Below the pieces are notes generated by a model. It did not search any database and had not been told where the DNA came from. It worked only from the letters and a program-made list of their open reading frames with translations. Positions 9,301 through 16,603 of a stretch of DNA of 48,169 nucleotides are shown here, in pieces (position 1 is the first letter of the stretch; each line of letters begins with the position of its first letter). Where the stretch lies: the NCBI GenBank assembly GCA_026986255.1, contig JALSOX010000012.1, positions 1 to 48,169 on the forward strand, given 5' to 3'. Origin of the DNA: Desulfurococcales archaeon. GTDB lineage: Archaea; Thermoproteota; Thermoprotei_A; Sulfolobales; NBVN01. Position numbers and translations under genes: made by a program.

Positions 9301-9621
9301 TTGCCAGAGGAGGAATCATCGCCCGAGATCCCGGAGGGGGAAAGCTTAGAGAGAATGAGTGAGGCCCTTGAGAAGGAAGGTGGAGAAGAGGAGACCAGCG
9401 AGTACTTGTTTGAGGACGAGGAGCCCGTCACCTCAACTTCGCTTGATGTTCGGGCATTAGAAGCCATGATAGTCATAAGCGACCTCCTAGTCCAGGCAAT
9501 TAGGGAAAACCTTGATCCGCAAGAAATAGCTGGACGAATCCGCAAGGTTCAGGAGACATTACTCAAGCCTCGCAATAGGAAAACACGAAAGCAAAAGGCT
9601 AGACGCGCAAGAACTCACTGA
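9301..9621 (+). CDS. small charge-polarised protein, unknown
   Basis: A 106-aa protein from a TTG start. Residues 1-45 are extremely acidic (PEEESSPEIPEGESLERM), 50-85 form a likely amphipathic helix pair (ALEAMIVISDLLVQAIREN), and the last 20 residues are very basic (RNRKTRKQKARRARTH), as in nucleic-acid-associated proteins. I do not recognise a family. A TATA-like AAACTTAAAA around 9258-9267 fits a start near 9289. It lies 57 bp downstream of the HerA-like gene and converges with an unknown gene at 9636. A histone-chaperone-like or RNA-binding role is possible but speculative. Confidence 0.55.
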   Translation: MPEEESSPEIPEGESLERMSEALEKEGGEEETSEYLFEDEEPVTSTSLDVRALEAMIVISDLLVQAIRENLDPQEIAGRIRKVQETLLKPRNRKTRKQKARRARTH

Positions 9622-9635
9622 CTTATCAATTATCA

Positions 9636-10004
9636 TTACTGTGAACTACCGAGTTTACTCACCAGCCGTTCTAGTTCATCGTGATTAACCCGTTTATCAA
9701 AAATTACCGTAACTACCCTGGTGTCACCGCTCTTCACGAGCTTTATCTTATCAACAACAACTAAGCCCCTTATGAGGTCAGCCTCTCTCTTTCTAGGCGA
9801 TATGTACTCCTTAAACTTCTTTCGCATCATCTCATAGAAGACCTCGAAGTTACTTACGATCCTAATTGCATCGTCTAAGTCATCAGTGTCACGTCCCCAC
9901 TCATCACGTATTAATTTAAGTAATGACACAATTTCCTCAGGGCTTCCCTCAACGTACGTGTAGCCGAAGGATGACTTAGAAATCCTCAACACCAAGTTAA
10001 GCAC
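9636..10004 (-). CDS. unknown conserved-looking protein
   Basis: A 122-aa soluble protein with alternating beta and alpha prediction: a first strand (NLVLRISKSSFGYTYVE), a helical centre (SPEEIVSLLKLIRDEW) and a C-terminal strand-helix unit (TRVVTVIFDKRVNHDELERLV). I do not recognise it. The GTG at 10004 sits about 26 bp from an AT-rich AAATTATCG on the minus strand, matching a leaderless transcript; a TTG and a GTG a few codons inside are alternatives. It diverges from the first PCNA gene across 98 bp. Function unknown. Confidence 0.6.
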   Translation of the reverse strand: MLNLVLRISKSSFGYTYVEGSPEEIVSLLKLIRDEWGRDTDDLDDAIRIVSNFEVFYEMMRKKFKEYISPRKREADLIRGLVVVDKIKLVKSGDTRVVTVIFDKRVNHDELERLVSKLGSSQ

Positions 10005-10071
10005 CGTTAATAGGGTGGCTTAGCGATAATTTTTCTTTCGATACCAGAACTTAGTTTCCCGGAGGAGCAAA

Positions 10072-10078
10072 CTTATAG
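10072..10078 (+). promoter_or_regulatory. TATA box of the first PCNA gene
   Basis: CTTATAG centred near 10075 with purine-rich sequence just upstream (GGAGGAGCAAA). The spacing of about 26 bp puts transcription start at or next to the GTG at 10103, so the mRNA is probably leaderless. Confidence 0.5.
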
Positions 10079-10102
10079 CTCCTATGAAGACCCTATAAGT
10101 AG

Positions 10103-10864
10103 GTGTTTAGTGTGTTCACTCTGAAGTACCCTGACGGAGCGCTGTTCAAGCGCTTAACCTACGGTTCACTGAAGCCCCTCAGTGAAGTACCTTTAAGTGT
10201 GACTAGCGACTCATTCCTGATCAGGGCGCTGAGTCCCGACAAGAACCTCCTAGTGGAGGTGTACATACCGAGTACGGCCTTTGAAACGTACGATGCCACG
10301 GGTGACACACTCCTAACCCTTGACCGTGACGAGTTCTCTAAGGCTATTAGGAAGGGCACGAAGCGGGATGCCGTGACCCTCCGCTATGAGGACGGGGCTA
10401 GGCACCTAGTATTCACATTGACAAACACTAAGACTGGGGCTGAGCGAACGTATCAGGTCACTGTGCTGGAGACTGGGAGAGAGTTAATACAGTCGCTTGA
10501 CCTGGACCTACCCGTGAGAATGCAGATGGAGTCTAAGGACTTCAAGAAAATCATATCGGACGCGAAAATCATAGGTGATGAGCTCGAAATCTCCTACAAC
10601 ACCGGGGAAGTAACTGTCAAGAGTGTTTCTGAGGGGAAGATGTTCGAGGAGAAACTATCACTCGATAAGCCGCTTCTCTCACTAGAGTCTAGGGAAGACA
10701 CAGCATCCAGTAAGTACGACCTGGATCTCCTGAAGTCTATAGCGTCAACATTGGAAGCAGCTGACGTGGTCACTATCGAGTTTGGTGCGGGCTTACCCAT
10801 GAGAGTAGTCCTAGCAACGGAGGATGGGGCTAAGGTAACGTTCTGGGTAGCGCCGCGCACGTGA
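10103..10864 (+). CDS. pcn: DNA sliding clamp, PCNA paralogue A
   Basis: Ring-forming clamp that tethers polymerase, ligase and flap endonuclease to DNA. 253 aa, the normal PCNA length, with the two repeated clamp domains: N-terminal LKYPDGALFKRLTYG, an interdomain region near 125-135 and a C-terminal ending KVTFWVAPRT. It differs strongly from the second clamp at 46306. Crenarchaea usually build a heterotrimer from three PCNAs, so two of the expected three are in this window; which position this one takes cannot be told. Leaderless GTG start. Unlike most PCNAs its first strand is preceded by no extra residues. It ends 30 bp before a convergent gene. Confidence 0.92.
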   Translation: MFSVFTLKYPDGALFKRLTYGSLKPLSEVPLSVTSDSFLIRALSPDKNLLVEVYIPSTAFETYDATGDTLLTLDRDEFSKAIRKGTKRDAVTLRYEDGARHLVFTLTNTKTGAERTYQVTVLETGRELIQSLDLDLPVRMQMESKDFKKIISDAKIIGDELEISYNTGEVTVKSVSEGKMFEEKLSLDKPLLSLESREDTASSKYDLDLLKSIASTLEAADVVTIEFGAGLPMRVVLATEDGAKVTFWVAPRT

Positions 10865-10894
10865 AGCTTGCGGAGTTTAGCTTGAGATAGTTGG

Positions 10895-11119
10895 TCAAGC
10901 CGTTGAATCCTTAACCTTAAAAATCATTTTAGAGAGTTTCGCATCTGGCACTTTACGGAGCCTCTCCTCTCTTAGCATATTCGTAAGTATCCTCCTTACT
11001 GTGGGTGGCGGAATTCCCTGTATTAGGAGTTTCCTTATTATTTGTTCTGTAGTGAGCCCCTCTGGGTGATTCTCTATTAGCCTTGCCACGGTCTCCGCTA
11101 TGTCTGCAGGGTAGTTCAT
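10895..11119 (-). CDS. mini winged-helix protein
   Basis: A 74-aa protein that is little more than one winged helix: VARLIENHPEGLTTEQIIRKL followed by a recognition helix (PPPTVRRILTNMLREERLRK) and a short wing strand (KMIFKVKD). Its ATG overlaps the aminotransferase stop by 4 bp (ATGA at 11116-11119), so it is the second gene of that operon. A small regulator of the aminotransferase is the simplest idea, but a general DNA-binding protein is equally possible. No named family recognised. Confidence 0.7.
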   Translation of the reverse strand: MNYPADIAETVARLIENHPEGLTTEQIIRKLLIQGIPPPTVRRILTNMLREERLRKVPDAKLSKMIFKVKDSTA

Positions 11120-12465
11120 GGTTTGATACCTGATATCTCCTTGTTCACTTCCTTCAATACGTCCTCTATGACGTCCATTCCTTTCTGAGCTAGTTCCTCA
11201 CTTATTACTAGTGGTGGTGAGAGCCTTATTGTGGAGAACCCCGCTCCTATTACTGCGATGCCGTGCTTGAAGCACGTGTTAATTACCTTTGCCAGCTCCT
11301 TACTGGCGTACTCCTTTGTCTTCCTGTTACGTACTAACTCTATACCTATCATTAGGCCCTTACCCCTAACATCACCCACTATCTCGTACTGCTCCTTCCA
11401 TTCCATTGCCCTCTTAATTAAGGACTCGCCGACCCTCGCCGCATTCTCCAGTAACTTTTCTTCGCGGATTATGTCGATGACCTCATTGGCTGCCGCCAGC
11501 GCTACGGGGTTGCCGCCAAACGTGCTAGCATGTGATCCGGCCGGCAGGTTCATTATGTCCTCCCTCCCAGCGACAACGCCTAAGGGTATCCCGGACGCCA
11601 CTGCCTTAGCCATCGTTATTATGTCCGGCTTAACTCCCCAGTGCTCTATAGCGAACCACTTGCCCGTCCTGCCCATACCGGCCTGCACCTCGTCATCGAC
11701 TAGGAGGATGTCGTATTGACTCGTTAACTTCCTTAGCTTAGGGAAGAAGTCGTCTGGAGGGACGACATAGCCTCCCTCACCCTGTATGGGCTCTACGAAC
11801 ACTGCGGCAACCTCGTTGGGATCAACCATCCTCCGGAACACCCACTCCTCCAAGAACCCTATTACTGCATCACCACATTTTTCGGGATCAACGTTGAAGG
11901 GGCACCTATAAGGATACGGGTATGGAACATGTATTACCCCGGATATCAACGGCTGGAAGCCCTTCCGCTGCACCGGCTTACTAGCCGTTAACGCCATGGC
12001 GCCAGTGGTTCTTCCGTGGAACGCGCCTATGAATGCTATCACATATGGTCGCTTACCCTCCGCCCTCCCCCTAGATATCTTTATTGATGCCTCGATGGTC
12101 TCAGCGCCACTGTTTGCGAAGAAGAATTTCTTACCGCCTTCTATAGGGACTATCCCTGATAGTTTTTCAGCGTAGGTTACGGCCTCCTCATAATAGAAGT
12201 CAGTTAACGAGTAGTGAAGCAACTTCTCCGCCTGCCTCTTTATGGCGTTAACCACTCTAGGGTGCCCGTGACCAACAGACATTACAGCTAGTCCAGCATT
12301 CATGTCTAGGAAAAGATTCCCATCAACATCCTCAACGACTACGCCGTAAGCTTTCTTAGCAACAAGTGGGTACCACCTGACAAACGACTGCATAAGTAAC
12401 CGTGAGTCCCTCTCCAGTAATTCCCTAGCTTTAGGCCCTGGGGGCTCAACCACTATTTTCGGCAC
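11116..12465 (-). CDS. class III PLP aminotransferase (ornithine / 4-aminobutyrate type)
   Basis: Fold-type I, class III aminotransferase, 449 aa. The class signature LLVDDEVQAGMGRTGKW (about 254-270) is followed by the PLP lysine in DIITMAKAVASGIPLG (K287). NSGAETIEASIK (118-129) is the cofactor phosphate loop. It has the full N-terminal part (FVRWYPLVAKKAYGVVV) and the insert PYPYPYRCPFNVDPEKCG, which I associate with archaeal enzymes labelled ornithine aminotransferase or 4-aminobutyrate aminotransferase, some of which act as amino-acid racemases. Substrate cannot be set from sequence. First gene of a two-gene operon with the mini winged-helix protein. Upstream lies a 325-bp leader region. 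Confidence 0.9.
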   Translation of the reverse strand: MPKIVVEPPGPKARELLERDSRLLMQSFVRWYPLVAKKAYGVVVEDVDGNLFLDMNAGLAVMSVGHGHPRVVNAIKRQAEKLLHYSLTDFYYEEAVTYAEKLSGIVPIEGGKKFFFANSGAETIEASIKISRGRAEGKRPYVIAFIGAFHGRTTGAMALTASKPVQRKGFQPLISGVIHVPYPYPYRCPFNVDPEKCGDAVIGFLEEWVFRRMVDPNEVAAVFVEPIQGEGGYVVPPDDFFPKLRKLTSQYDILLVDDEVQAGMGRTGKWFAIEHWGVKPDIITMAKAVASGIPLGVVAGREDIMNLPAGSHASTFGGNPVALAAANEVIDIIREEKLLENAARVGESLIKRAMEWKEQYEIVGDVRGKGLMIGIELVRNRKTKEYASKELAKVINTCFKHGIAVIGAGFSTIRLSPPLVISEELAQKGMDVIEDVLKEVNKEISGIKP

Positions 12466-12790
12466 GTCTTCAGGCTTATACCTATCGTAGTAGTAGAACA
12501 GGGTTTACCACCAGTAACATATTATTCGGCTAGGTATGAAAAAGTTTTAGCATCTTACCTAACGCGAGGTGAAATCGCCCGAACCCCAGAAAGAACTTCC
12601 CGGGGATCAGACGGGGTGTCCCCTCCCCATTTACCTTAGGGTAATCGTCGGTGGATAGGGCATCATCACATCCCTCATCCATACTCACTTAATCTAGCTT
12701 CATAACCTCAAAAATATTGACGATACCTTCTTTCATAAAGATCTAAGATTGTAAATAAATGATCACGACTCACTATAGTGGGGAAATTCC
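12466..12790. other. 325-bp intergenic region upstream of the aminotransferase
   Basis: Longest gap in the window. The left part must hold the minus-strand aminotransferase promoter. The middle (about 12602-12630) is a GC-rich self-complementary run in which GGGG-TGT-CCCC is nested inside GGGGA/TCCCC, a strong hairpin. The right part is AT-rich and holds candidate promoters for the small gene at 12791. A possible C/D-box RNA on the minus strand is listed separately. I see no ORF of note. Confidence 0.5.
12603..12674 (-). ncRNA. candidate C/D-box guide RNA
   Basis: On the minus strand a C box GTGATGA (12663-12669) and a D box CTGA (12607-12610) are flanked by a short terminal stem, GGGA at 12671-12674 with TCCC at 12603-12606, the layout of a kink-turn bound by L7Ae. 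The guide next to box D would be GGGACACCCCGT. Weak points: the 52-nt distance between boxes exceeds the usual 30-40, the internal D' (CCGA) and C' boxes are poor, and no rRNA target could be tested. Confidence 0.3.
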
Positions 12791-12964
12791 TTGGGGCCAA
12801 ACACTGTGAACCTAGAAATAATTGAGGAATACATCATTGAAGGGCAACGAAGGTACAAGATTAGGTTAAAGGGAACCAACATAATAGTGAACGTAGAAGC
12901 TCAAAACGATGAAGAAGCCCTCCGGAAAGTAGCTGAGCTTATGGTGAAGCTCAAGATGATTTAG
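12791..12964 (+). CDS. very small protein next to tRNA-Pro, unknown
   Basis: A short reading frame of 57 codons from TTG 12791 (MGPNTVNLEIIEEYIIEGQR...), or 52 from the GTG at 12806. Predicted two beta strands (YKIRLKGTNIIVNVEA) followed by one helix (NDEEALRKVAELMVKLKMI), a compact and charged pattern that looks protein-like rather than random. Two AT-rich boxes are possible promoters: TAAATAAAT (12752-12760) fits the TTG start and CTATAG (12773-12778) fits the GTG start. It stops 1 bp before the 3' end of the convergent tRNA gene. No family recognised. Confidence 0.5.
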   Translation: MGPNTVNLEIIEEYIIEGQRRYKIRLKGTNIIVNVEAQNDEEALRKVAELMVKLKMI

Positions 12965-12965
12965 C

Positions 12966-13065
12966 TGGTGGGGCCGCCGGGATTTGAACCCGGGACCACC
13001 AGCGCTCCGGGACCACGGGGATTCCTCCCCAGGCTGGCATCCTAGCCAAGCTAGACGACGGCCCC
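12966..13065 (-). tRNA. tRNA-Pro(GGG) with 22-nt intron and encoded CCA
   Basis: The minus strand folds as a complete tRNA: acceptor GGGGCCG/CGGCCCC, D arm GTCT...GGAT with GG in the loop, anticodon stem CCAGC/GCTGG, T arm CCGGG-TTCAAAT-CCCGG, discriminator A (12969) and a genomic CCA (12966-12968). After C32-T33 comes GGG as anticodon and G37, the usual purine for proline tRNAs. An intron follows position 37. Mature length is 75 nt plus CCA. A TATA box at 13096-13103 lies about 35 bp upstream. The cca gene is 0.6 kb away on the other strand, although this tRNA already encodes its CCA. Confidence 0.93.
13005..13026 (-). other. tRNA-Pro intron (canonical 37/38 site)
   Basis: The 22 nt between G37 and C38 fit the bulge-helix-bulge rule of archaeal splicing endonuclease. 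C32-T33-G34-G35 pairs with intron CCGG (4 bp, one G-U), bulge 1 is GGA cut after the second base, bulge 2 is AGC cut after AG. The inner stem within the intron is weak (G-C, G-U), so this is a relaxed motif. Confidence 0.75.
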
Positions 13066-13095
13066 TCAGCCCGAGGTACTTTATCCATAAGCCTC

Positions 13096-13103
13096 TTTAT
13101 AAG
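13096..13103. promoter_or_regulatory. bidirectional TATA box for tRNA-Pro and thpR
   Basis: TTTATAAG can serve both directions. Rightward it puts a start near 13127, 7 nt before the thpR TTG; leftward (CTTATAAA) near 13073, 8 nt before tRNA position 1. The two genes are only 68 bp apart and no other TATA box fits as well. Confidence 0.5.
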
Positions 13104-13133
13104 CGTTTAATGTTAGGTTTATGGGCGGGATAA

Positions 13134-13694
13134 TTGAGGTTATTCGTCGCCGTGGAGATTGAGGACCCCGCCACGCTAGCTAACATCATTAAGTTCCGCG
13201 ATATTGTATTGACCTGCTCGGACAACAGGGGGTTCAAGGGCGTAGAGGATGAGAACATCCATATCACGATTAGGTTCATAGGTGAGGTGCCGGATCCCTA
13301 CGTTAAGGACGTGTCAAAGTGTCTTGAGAGGGCAGCAGGCTTTCCTAGGTTTAACATCCGGGTGAAGGGTGTGGGGGCCTTCCCGAGCGTAAGTAGGCCT
13401 AGGGTGATATGGGTTGGGATTAGTGAGGGGGTCAATCACCTCAAGAAGCTGCGTGACATGCTAGAGCCCTGTCTAAGGAGCTACGCGAAACCTGATCACG
13501 CTGAGTTTAGACCACACATTACTGTCGCCAGGGTTAAGGGGAGGTTCAATAGGACATGTCTAGCGGAGGTAATGCGTGCATACGAAGATTTTGGGTTTGG
13601 TTCATTCACCGTAACTAAGGTAGTGCTAAAGAGGAGTATTCTCCGGCCCCAGGGCCCGCTCTACATCGATGTTAAGTCGGTGAATCTAAGGTGA
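13134..13694 (+). CDS. thpR: RNA 2',3'-cyclic phosphodiesterase (LigT/ThpR family)
   Basis: 2H phosphoesterase, 186 aa, the standard length. The two catalytic HxT motifs are HITIRF (about residue 44) and HITVAR (about residue 125). Members open 2',3'-cyclic phosphates to 2'-phosphates and were first described as 2'-5' RNA ligases of tRNA halves. The start is a TTG at 13134, directly before the conserved RLFVAVEI. Its stop overlaps the GTG of cca (GTGA), so the two are coupled. Splicing of intron-containing tRNAs, such as the one just upstream, leaves cyclic phosphate ends, which makes the placement sensible. Confidence 0.93.
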   Translation: MRLFVAVEIEDPATLANIIKFRDIVLTCSDNRGFKGVEDENIHITIRFIGEVPDPYVKDVSKCLERAAGFPRFNIRVKGVGAFPSVSRPRVIWVGISEGVNHLKKLRDMLEPCLRSYAKPDHAEFRPHITVARVKGRFNRTCLAEVMRAYEDFGFGSFTVTKVVLKRSILRPQGPLYIDVKSVNLR

Positions 13695-15115
13695 TACAGC
13701 GCAACATCCAAACCGTGGTAAGGGAAATTAAGGAGGTGCTCACGCCGACGCCTTCCGAACTAAGAGAAGCGCTACGCCTCTATGAGGAGTTAAAGAAAAC
13801 CCTGGAGAACATACTATCTAAGTCGATACCTTACGACTTTAAAATTGAGCTGGAAGGTTCGGTGGCTAAGGGCACATCTTTAAGAGGAGAAATGGACTTA
13901 GATGTCTTTGTACTCATACGGTACGAGGACCTGAACAAGGAGTGGATTATTGAGAAGTTTGTGAAACCTGTGAGCAGAGAGTTGAGTCGTTTAGGAAGGG
14001 GGTATCGTGTAGAGTTAAGGTACGCCTCCCATCCCTACGTGAAGGTCTACGCTGGAAATATAGAGGCTGATATAGTGCCAGCTTACTGGGCCGAATCTAT
14101 TGATGACATAAAAACACCGGTCGATAGAACACCCTTCCACACAGAATTCGTGAAAAGGAACTTAACTGATGAGCAGCGCGATGAGGTCCGTCTGCTAAAG
14201 AAATTCTTTAAGGGAATTGGGGTTTACGGTGCGGAGATAAAGGTTGAGGGTTTCTCCGGTTACTTAACGGAATTGCTTATCATAAAGTACGGTTCCTTCG
14301 AGGGATTCCTTAAGTCAGCCGTAACTTGGAGAGAACCACAGATTATATCGTTAAACAAGCTAAACTCCTACGAGGCCTCAGTGTTACGGAGAACCTTCAG
14401 GGGGGCTCCACTGATATTCCCTGACCCTGTCGATAGTAGACGGAATGTTGCCGCCGCAGTTTCCAGGAGGTCAATGGCTTTAGCTATGCTCGCTGCCCAC
14501 GAGTTTTTAAGGGAACCATCACCGAAGTTCTTCTTCCCTGCACGGAAGGTGCTGAGCGTTGAAGAACTCCAGTCCCGCTTGAAATCCACTGAGAGACGCA
14601 TCATCCTCATACTCTACGACGTAGCTAAGGGAACGTCACCTGACATCATCTGGGGAGAGCTTAAGAGCGTGGGAAGACGCGTAGCGAACATTCTTAAAGT
14701 AAATGACTTCAATGTCCTGGACCTAAGGTTCTGGAGCGATGAAAAAAGTCATGCCGCGATTTACGTAGAGCTCCATGGAGGAAACTTAAGCAAGTTGAAA
14801 TCCGTGAAAGGACCTACTAAGATCGGGAGTGACTTACTTAACTTCATTGAGAAACACACTGTTAAGGACCCGATACCGCCCTGGATAGACTGGGAAGGCA
14901 TTCCTAGGGCTCTTTCCCTTAGAAAGATCCGTAATCCTGAGGATCTGCTAAAGAAGAACAGAAACTTACTAAATGCTAGTCACCTGAAACTAACACACAT
15001 TACAACAAATTTAGTTGAAAAAGATTTTCGTGCCCTGCACCATGATAGCGACTTCCTCGCATGGCTTAGTGACGCTATCGTTAAATCACCGCCTTGGAGA
15101 GAGGAACTGACGTAA
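13691..15115 (+). CDS. cca: archaeal (class I) CCA-adding tRNA nucleotidyltransferase
   Basis: Adds or repairs the 3' CCA end of tRNA without a nucleic acid template. 474 aa, close to the usual archaeal length of about 440-460. The nucleotidyltransferase core has EGSVAKGTSLRGEMDLDVFV (about 57-76) with the DxD metal pair, and the third carboxylate in AGNIEADIVPAYW. The rest matches the neck, body and tail of archaeal class I enzymes (GVYGAEIKVEGFSGYLTELL). GTG start coupled to thpR by 4 bp. Its 3' end overlaps a convergent zinc-ribbon gene by 35 bp. Confidence 0.97.
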   Translation: MIQRNIQTVVREIKEVLTPTPSELREALRLYEELKKTLENILSKSIPYDFKIELEGSVAKGTSLRGEMDLDVFVLIRYEDLNKEWIIEKFVKPVSRELSRLGRGYRVELRYASHPYVKVYAGNIEADIVPAYWAESIDDIKTPVDRTPFHTEFVKRNLTDEQRDEVRLLKKFFKGIGVYGAEIKVEGFSGYLTELLIIKYGSFEGFLKSAVTWREPQIISLNKLNSYEASVLRRTFRGAPLIFPDPVDSRRNVAAAVSRRSMALAMLAAHEFLREPSPKFFFPARKVLSVEELQSRLKSTERRIILILYDVAKGTSPDIIWGELKSVGRRVANILKVNDFNVLDLRFWSDEKSHAAIYVELHGGNLSKLKSVKGPTKIGSDLLNFIEKHTVKDPIPPWIDWEGIPRALSLRKIRNPEDLLKKNRNLLNASHLKLTHITTNLVEKDFRALHHDSDFLAWLSDAIVKSPPWREELT

Positions 15116-15332
15116 TCTCGGGTGTGTAGAATGGGGAGGATTGACGTATTCTTCCCAGAATTTTAACGTCATCTATCGTTGGGGTTCCGAGAATCCTGCC
15201 GCAGTTGGGGCATTTGCCTTCATACCTCATGGCTAACTCCGAGGGTGAGGGTAATCCGAAGCAATCCTGACCTACTCGCTCGAACATGAATATTATGGAC
15301 CCACATCCCTTACAACGGAATATTACTGGCAC
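15081..15332 (-). CDS. zinc-ribbon protein
   Basis: An 83-aa protein with two cysteine pairs, CKGCGS (residues 7-12) and CPNCGR (about 40-45), separated by a linker. This is a plain zinc ribbon of the kind found in many small archaeal proteins. GTG start with GGTG upstream; an in-frame TAG a short way upstream rules out a longer form. The 3' end runs 35 bp into cca on the other strand. Role unknown; an accessory factor in RNA or transcription is only a guess. Confidence 0.65.
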   Translation of the reverse strand: MPVIFRCKGCGSIIFMFERVGQDCFGLPSPSELAMRYEGKCPNCGRILGTPTIDDVKILGRIRQSSPFYTPEITSVPLSKAVI

Positions 15333-15392
15333 TTGCAGAGCACCGATTATTTCCTACGCTGATCAGGTAGATAATAGGCTACCCTTTAAATA

Positions 15393-15534
15393 CTAGGGAG
15401 TATTATTTGATAATCAATCACTGATACGTCATATCCAATAGTAATGCGTTTTACGTGCATTGTGCCGGTATTATCCATTGACGGATTTTTAAGAAAATTA
15501 TGATGCCTCTGTACGGTGAGGTATTACTCCCTAG
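15393..15534. repeat. imperfect inverted repeat pair, 142-bp span
   Basis: CTAGGGAGTATTA (15393-15405) recurs inverted as TATTACTCCCTAG (15522-15534), matching 12 of 13 bases. The right arm covers the stop codon of the UPF0201 gene. The AT-rich interior has no ORF. It could be the arms of a small element or a chance pair. Confidence 0.3.
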
Positions 15535-15965
15535 ACTCTCGGCATTGAATACTCCCATAAAGGCTTACCTTTGCTTGTCTTAGGCGCTAGCCAGTCTATG
15601 ATCTTCTCCACGTCATCGCTAACTATGACCACCCTAATTGGTCCTAACGGCGACTCAGAATCATACGTAACGAAAGATATGTGGCCTACGTACGCGCTTT
15701 GCTTGTGCAGTTTCAGCGTCACCCTATTGCCTATCCTTGAAGAAAGCATAATTTTACGTGCCGTATCGAGTATCCTATCCTGCCTTAAAACTTGATGGAA
15801 CCTCAGCAGTGATTCTACTTTATTTGACTCGCAAATCACTTCCTTATAAGGCGTACCGTCGACGACATCGTAATGCTCAACATCAAACAAATTACGAATG
15901 GATCTAAGCACGCGTTCTAGATCCTCTGTCGGTCTAAGCTCGCTTCGCACCTGTAGTAAAAACAT
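15531..15965 (-). CDS. UPF0201-family RNA-binding-like protein
   Basis: A 144-aa archaeal protein of the UPF0201 (DUF54) family, typical length. It has an N-terminal strand-helix (LRPTEDLERVLRSIRNLF), a central helix-rich part (ESLLRFHQVLRQDRILDTAR), and the closing segment SPLGPIRVVIVSDDVEKIIDWLAP, which I recognise from the family. Structures show a fold resembling ribosomal protein L5, so RNA binding is suggested; activity is not established. It overlaps the UPF0200 kinase gene upstream by 32 bp. The two families are neighbours or fused in other archaea, supporting a joint function. Confidence 0.85.
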   Translation of the reverse strand: MFLLQVRSELRPTEDLERVLRSIRNLFDVEHYDVVDGTPYKEVICESNKVESLLRFHQVLRQDRILDTARKIMLSSRIGNRVTLKLHKQSAYVGHISFVTYDSESPLGPIRVVIVSDDVEKIIDWLAPKTSKGKPLWEYSMPRV

Positions 15966-16527
15966 TCCTCAACTCCTCCCTTAGCTTGGAGACCGCTTCC
16001 TTCTTTATATCGCTTATGTCGCGCCCCTCATTAACTATCATTATGTCGGCTAGCGCTATCACACTCCCTATCCCGAAGCTTAGCTCCTTGAGGTCTCTTT
16101 CGCGGAAATCTCTCCAGTCATTGGGGTCATCGGGTCTCCCTCTGCGTACGAGCCTCTCGAAGCGTGTTTTAGGGGAGGCATGCACCGCAACTATTATTAC
16201 TGATCCCTCTTTAGAGAAACGCGTGACCTCGTCGAGACTTCGCACACCATCTATTACAACCACCTCAGAACCCGTGTTTCGGATCCTTCGGGAGGTCAAC
16301 TCCGCAACCGCCGCGGGCCCCATTTCCTCACGTAGGCGTTTGGCGAATTCCATCATTGATTTAAGATCCATCTTTACACCTCTACGCCTTGCCTCCTCCC
16401 TGACAACGTCACCCATGCTTAGGACAGGATACCCGAATTCCTCGGCTATACCCTCCACAACCACTGACTTACCGGATCCCGGCATTCCGGTTACGCAAAT
16501 AAGCACTCGCCTCAAGCCCGTCACCAC
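15934..16527 (-). CDS. UPF0200-family nucleotide kinase-like protein
   Basis: A 197-aa P-loop protein resembling dephospho-CoA and adenylate kinases. Walker A is GMPGSGKS (about 14-21), followed by a substrate region VLSMGDVVREEARRRG, a Walker-B-like VVVIDGVRS and a lid with RFERLVRRGRPDDPNDW. This is the archaeal UPF0200 family; its substrate is unsettled, and archaeal dephospho-CoA kinase is a different family. The 32-bp overlap with the UPF0201 gene indicates an operon. GTG or ATG start choice is minor. Confidence 0.87.
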   Translation of the reverse strand: MVTGLRRVLICVTGMPGSGKSVVVEGIAEEFGYPVLSMGDVVREEARRRGVKMDLKSMMEFAKRLREEMGPAAVAELTSRRIRNTGSEVVVIDGVRSLDEVTRFSKEGSVIIVAVHASPKTRFERLVRRGRPDDPNDWRDFRERDLKELSFGIGSVIALADIMIVNEGRDISDIKKEAVSKLREELRNVFTTGAKRA

Positions 16528-16603
16528 CCAACGGCTCTCGACGCCAGTCCTAGAGCTTCTTTCTGCCTTAAGTATTTAAATGAGGTCTAAAGAACATGGT
16601 GAA

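Noticed and set aside
12764..12780. ACGACTCACTATAG, identical to the core of a phage T7 promoter
   Set aside because: The host would need a T7-type polymerase, for which nothing in the window gives support. A 14-base match may be chance, and CTATAG fits an archaeal TATA box. Vector contamination is unlikely because flanking sequence reads as normal chromosome.
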